Positions 61,053 to 64,000 of a stretch of DNA of 64,000 nt are shown here, in pieces. This DNA is from JAVBMU01 sp031551755 (lineage in GTDB: Bacteria; Actinomycetota; Actinomycetes; Actinomycetales; Cellulomonadaceae), in assembly GCA_031551755.1 (NCBI GenBank), contig JAVBNE010000012.1, forward strand, positions 62,001 to 126,000, read 5' to 3'. A program made the position numbers and the translations under genes. The notes beneath the pieces are model-generated. The model was not told the DNA's origin and did not search any database. It saw only the letters and a program-made list of their open reading frames with translations. Positions within the stretch are counted from its first letter, which is position 1. Each line of letters opens with the position of its first letter.

Positions 61053-61604
61053 ATGGATCTCGACGCCCGCCCCCTCGCCCCCGAGCCCTACGCACTCCTC
61101 CCCGACGTCCCCGCCTTCACGCTGACCAGTAGCGACGTCGCTGACGGTCAGCCGCTGGCGGATACCTTTGCGGCCGCCGGCCAGAACACCTCCCCGGCCC
61201 TTACCTGGCACGGTTTCCCGCCCGGGACCCGCTCGTTCCTCGTCAACTGCTTCGATCCGGACGCCCCCACCCCCGCCGGGTTCTGGCACTGGACGCTCGC
61301 GGACATCCCCGTGGACGTGACCAGCCTCGCGACCGGGGCGGGCGCTCCCGAGTTCGAGCTACCAGCGGGCGTTTTCACCGTCCGGCACGATGGCGGCGGA
61401 TTCGGGTACACGGGGTCTGCGCCGCCGCCCGGCGACCGCGCACACCGGTACGTCTTCGCCGTGCACGCCCTGGACATCGAATCCCTGGCTGACACGGCCG
61501 GGCTGGGCCCGCAATCGTCTCCCACGGCTGTCGCCTTCAACGCGCTGTTCCACACCATCGCGCGCGCCACCCTCACACCCACCTACCAGATCCCGCGAGC
61601 ATGA
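61053..61604 (+). CDS. YbhB/YbcL-family (PEBP-like) protein
   Basis: 183 aa. Raf-kinase-inhibitor-like/phosphatidylethanolamine-binding fold: FTLTSSDVADGQPLADTFAA, NTSPALTWHGFPPGTRSFLV, the ligand pocket FDPDAPTPAGFWHWTLADIP and GYTGSAPPPGDRAHRYVFAV are the family blocks. No signal peptide, so cytoplasmic. The bacterial ligand is not known. It overlaps the next gene by 4 bp (ATGA), forming a two-gene unit. Confidence 0.9.
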   Translation: MDLDARPLAPEPYALLPDVPAFTLTSSDVADGQPLADTFAAAGQNTSPALTWHGFPPGTRSFLVNCFDPDAPTPAGFWHWTLADIPVDVTSLATGAGAPEFELPAGVFTVRHDGGGFGYTGSAPPPGDRAHRYVFAVHALDIESLADTAGLGPQSSPTAVAFNALFHTIARATLTPTYQIPRA

Positions 61605-62176
61605 CGGCCGGACTCCCGACGCTCGGCACCCTCTCCTGGACCCGGGCGATCGACCGTCTCGACATGCTCGCCCCCGGCACGGCCGCCGCGCTCCAGACGT
61701 GGGCCGCTGCTGATCCCAGCGTCACGCAACAAGTCGCCGTCACCGAGATCGACCCGGCGCTGGCCGATACCGAGGCACTGACCAGCGCTTACGACCTGCC
61801 GCTGGACAGCAGCGCGAACTGCGTACTGGTGGCCGGTAAACGCGCCGGGGAGGAACGGATCGCCGCCGCCGTGGTGTTCGCCACGACCCGGGCTGATGTC
61901 AACTCCCGGGTCAAGGGGTTGCTCGATGTGCGCAAGGCGTCGTTCCTGCCGGTCGACCGTGCCACCGCGGAGTCCGGGATGGAGTACGGCGGGATCACCC
62001 CCATCGGGTTGCCCGGGTGGCGGGTGCTGGTCGACTCGGCCGTCGTCGCTCCGGGTGTGCTGGCCCTCATCGGCAGCGGTGTGCGGCGGTCCAAGATCCT
62101 GCTGCCCGGTGCCCTGCTCGGGTCGATGCCGGGGGCCGAGGTGATCGAGAACCTGGGCATCGCCGTCGACGGCTGA
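61601..62176 (+). CDS. YbaK/EbsC-family aminoacyl-tRNA deacylase
   Basis: 191 aa. YbaK-like INS-superfamily editing domain that hydrolyses mischarged tRNA, most often Cys-tRNA(Pro) or Ala-tRNA. The conserved lysine is in LLDVRKASFLPVDRATAESG, followed by MEYGGITPIGLPGWRVLVDS, the family hallmark. ATGA overlap with the PEBP-like gene. The short N-terminal region (GTLSWTRAIDRLDMLAPGTA) is typical of actinobacterial members. Confidence 0.9.
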   Translation: MTAGLPTLGTLSWTRAIDRLDMLAPGTAAALQTWAAADPSVTQQVAVTEIDPALADTEALTSAYDLPLDSSANCVLVAGKRAGEERIAAAVVFATTRADVNSRVKGLLDVRKASFLPVDRATAESGMEYGGITPIGLPGWRVLVDSAVVAPGVLALIGSGVRRSKILLPGALLGSMPGAEVIENLGIAVDG

Positions 62177-62211
62177 CGGTCGCAAAGGCATCGGGCCTTC
62201 GCCGTCGGCGC

Positions 62212-64000
62212 TCAGCGGCGACGCCAAAGCAGGTAGACGAAGTACGGTGCGCCGAGCAGCGCCGTGCCCAGGCCCGCCGGGATCTGGCCCGGGGCGATCA
62301 GCACCCGGCCCAGGGTGTCCGCGACCGACACCAGGAGCGCGCCGAGCAGCATCGCCACCGGCACCACCCGTCCGTGTCGCGCACCGACCAACGCCCGGGC
62401 CGCATGTGGCGCCACCAACCCGACGAACCCCACGACACCTACCGCGCACACCGCAGTGGCCGTCAACAGCGCCGCGGCCGTGAGCAGCAGCAGTCGACTG
62501 CGGTCCAGAGCGATCCCCAACACCCGCGGGGTGTCCTCATCGATCGCGAGCACATCCAGGTCTCGCCGCCAGGCCAACGCGAGCGGGGTCACCACGGCCA
62601 GCGTGACCGCCACCGGGATGAGCTGGGACAGCGACCGCCCGTAGGTCGACCCGGACAGCCACGTGAGCGCCAGGTTCACATCCCATGGGGCGATCGTGAC
62701 GATCAGCAAGGTCGTCAGAGCCGTGACGCCCGCCTGCGCACCGATCCCGATGAGCACGAGCCGCGCCGAGCTCACCCCGCCGCGATAGGCGAGGCCGTAG
62801 ACCAACCCGAAGAGCGCGAGCGCCCCGACCACTGCCGCGGCCGACATCGGCCAGATCCCTACCCCGGGGACCAGCAGCAGGACGAGCACCGCACCCAACC
62901 CGGCACCCGAGGTCACCCCGAGCAGCCCCGGCTCGGCCAACGGGTTCCGGCAGACGGCCTGAACGATGGTGCCCGCGAGGGCAAGCGCCGCCCCGGCCGC
63001 CAGCGCCGCCAGCACCCGGGGGAACCGCTGGTCGAGGACGAAGTCGATCTGCCGCCCGGCGTTCCCCTGCCACCAGTTCGCCACATCGCCCAGGAGCACC
63101 CCACGGTCGCCCGCCAGCATGCCTGCCACGGCGGCCCCCACCACGCCGGCCGCGAGGAGGACCAGCACGATCACGACCGTCCGCCGCGATCGCGGATGCC
63201 CCAGTGTGGCGGCGGTCGTCGTCGTATCCCGTAACCGCCGCGCGAGCCAGATGAGCAGCCCTGCCCCGAGCACCGTGGTCACGATGCCGGTCGGCACCGC
63301 GACCGACCGTGCACCGGGGATCACCACTCGGAGCAGTACATCGGCCCCCAGCACCACGGCGACGCCCACCAGCCCGGCGAAGGGAATGAGCACCGCGTGC
63401 CGGCCCAATCCCGGCACCCGGCGCCCGATCAGTCGCGCGATCACGGGCGCGGCCAGCCCCACGAAGCCGATCGGACCGGCCACGGTGACCGCCACGGCCG
63501 CTAGGAGCACCGCGACCAGCACCGCCAGCCCTCGGGTGCGGCGCACGTTGATGCCCAGCACGGTGGCGCCGTCGTCGCCCATTGCGAGTAGGTCGAGTCG
63601 GCGGGCCAGCGCCAGAGCGGCCAGCAGGCCGATCGCCACGACCGGGGCCGCGAGCGTGACCGTCCGGGTTCCAGACTGGATGATCGAGCCGCTCCCCCAG
63701 GCGAACAGCCCGACGGTCTCCTGTTCGAAAAGCACGAGCAGCACCATGGACACCGCGTGCAGGGCGAGCATGATCGCCGACCCGGCGAGGATCAGCTTCG
63801 TCGGCCCCTCCGACCCGCCGCGGGACAGCAGCAGCACGAGCCCGGCCGCCGCGAGGCCACCTAGGAAGGCAAGGCCACCTTGGAGGTAGAACGGCACTGA
63901 CAGCCCGAAGGCCGCAACCGCCACCACAGCCACATAGGCCCCGGCGTTCACCGCCAGGGTGTCCGGGGAGGCCAGCGGGTTGCGCGCGACCGACTGCAGT
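62212..64000 (-). CDS. Fused FecCD-type siderophore permease (FhuB-like; 5' end beyond window)
   Basis: Reads leftwards from beyond the right edge to a stop at 62212; at least 595 residues are visible. Two FecCD permease units are joined in one chain. The first has LQSVARNPLASPDTLAVNAGA at the window edge and GPIGFVGLAAPVIARLIG; the second has QAVCRNPLAEPGLLGVTSGA and ends GFVGLVAPHAARALVG ... LLGAPYFVYLLWRR. About 18-20 membrane segments in all. Such fusions replace the usual permease heterodimer in ferric hydroxamate uptake. The partner ATPase and binding protein must lie upstream, outside the window. It faces the YbaK gene. Confidence 0.9.
   Translation of the reverse strand, partial: LQSVARNPLASPDTLAVNAGAYVAVVAVAAFGLSVPFYLQGGLAFLGGLAAAGLVLLLSRGGSEGPTKLILAGSAIMLALHAVSMVLLVLFEQETVGLFAWGSGSIIQSGTRTVTLAAPVVAIGLLAALALARRLDLLAMGDDGATVLGINVRRTRGLAVLVAVLLAAVAVTVAGPIGFVGLAAPVIARLIGRRVPGLGRHAVLIPFAGLVGVAVVLGADVLLRVVIPGARSVAVPTGIVTTVLGAGLLIWLARRLRDTTTTAATLGHPRSRRTVVIVLVLLAAGVVGAAVAGMLAGDRGVLLGDVANWWQGNAGRQIDFVLDQRFPRVLAALAAGAALALAGTIVQAVCRNPLAEPGLLGVTSGAGLGAVLVLLLVPGVGIWPMSAAAVVGALALFGLVYGLAYRGGVSSARLVLIGIGAQAGVTALTTLLIVTIAPWDVNLALTWLSGSTYGRSLSQLIPVAVTLAVVTPLALAWRRDLDVLAIDEDTPRVLGIALDRSRLLLLTAAALLTATAVCAVGVVGFVGLVAPHAARALVGARHGRVVPVAMLLGALLVSVADTLGRVLIAPGQIPAGLGTALLGAPYFVYLLWRRR

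Noticed and set aside
1..64000. CRISPR arrays, insertion sequences, transposases or riboswitches
   Set aside because: No regularly spaced repeats, transposase motifs or recognisable aptamer signatures were seen on reading through the window; a profile search (Infernal, ISfinder) would be needed to exclude short or degenerate cases.

Overview
The window is chromosomal DNA from a high-GC actinobacterium. The evidence is a complete Pup-proteasome locus (mpa, dop, pup, prcB, prcA, pafA), the mycothiol ligase mshC, an actinobacterial SOS box in front of imuA'-imuB-dnaE2, a DtxR/IdeR-type iron box, and actinobacteria-restricted families (PAC2, DUF5703, DUF6325). The genus cannot be fixed from the sequence alone. 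No insertion sequence, prophage, CRISPR array or rRNA was seen. There is one tRNA (Leu, GAG).

Layout. 1-8.4 kb: proteasome and pupylation genes read leftwards, from trmI through mpa, dop, pup, prcB, prcA and pafA to an FKBP-like lipoprotein cut by the window edge. 8.4-24 kb: housekeeping genes, namely an M50 protease, a RecB-like nuclease, a HAD phosphatase, PAC2, mshC, corA, uppP, an aldo-keto reductase, an acidic-tail protein, DUF5703, CsbD, three tandem paralogous membrane proteins, an M20 peptidase, a multicopper oxidase and an AI-2E-type permease. 24.1-29.5 kb: accessory stretch after tRNA-Leu with a PIN-domain toxin and antitoxin, DUF6325, a SHOCT protein, a membrane protein and a large LuxR-type ATPase regulator. 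29.4-36.4 kb: a P2-type cation ATPase and an iron-siderophore ABC importer with an iron box. 36.5-43.2 kb: a group 1 [NiFe]-hydrogenase operon (small, large, cytochrome b, protease) followed by hypA on the other strand, a second large-subunit-like protein and hypC. 44.1-51.8 kb: two convergent runs encoding a reductase, a ceramide-glucosyltransferase-like GT, an alpha/beta-hydrolase-like protein and a UGT-like GT, facing a KAS III/OleA-like synthase, a metallo-beta-lactamase-fold hydrolase and a PaaK/F390-synthetase-like adenylating enzyme. 51.3-54.2 kb: an FBP-domain protein and a CtpE-like ATPase. 54.3-61 kb: nrdI and the SOS mutagenesis cassette. 61-64 kb: a PEBP-like protein, a YbaK-like protein and a fused FecCD siderophore permease cut by the right edge.

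Most novel candidate: the 44.1-51.3 kb cluster. It carries analogues of all four activities of long-chain olefin (Ole) chemistry (thiolase, alpha/beta hydrolase, AMP-forming enzyme, NAD-dependent reductase) plus two glycosyltransferases and a metallo-hydrolase. I infer an undescribed acyl-derived glycolipid or related lipid pathway. Other points of note are the hydrogenase large-subunit paralogue without the final His ligand, a cytochrome b subunit with a P-type-ATPase-like N-terminal domain, a small subunit with only one of the two extra cysteines linked to O2 tolerance, and a recurring promoter layout (-10 hexamer, 6-8 nt, start codon) that points to leaderless transcription and settles several start codons.
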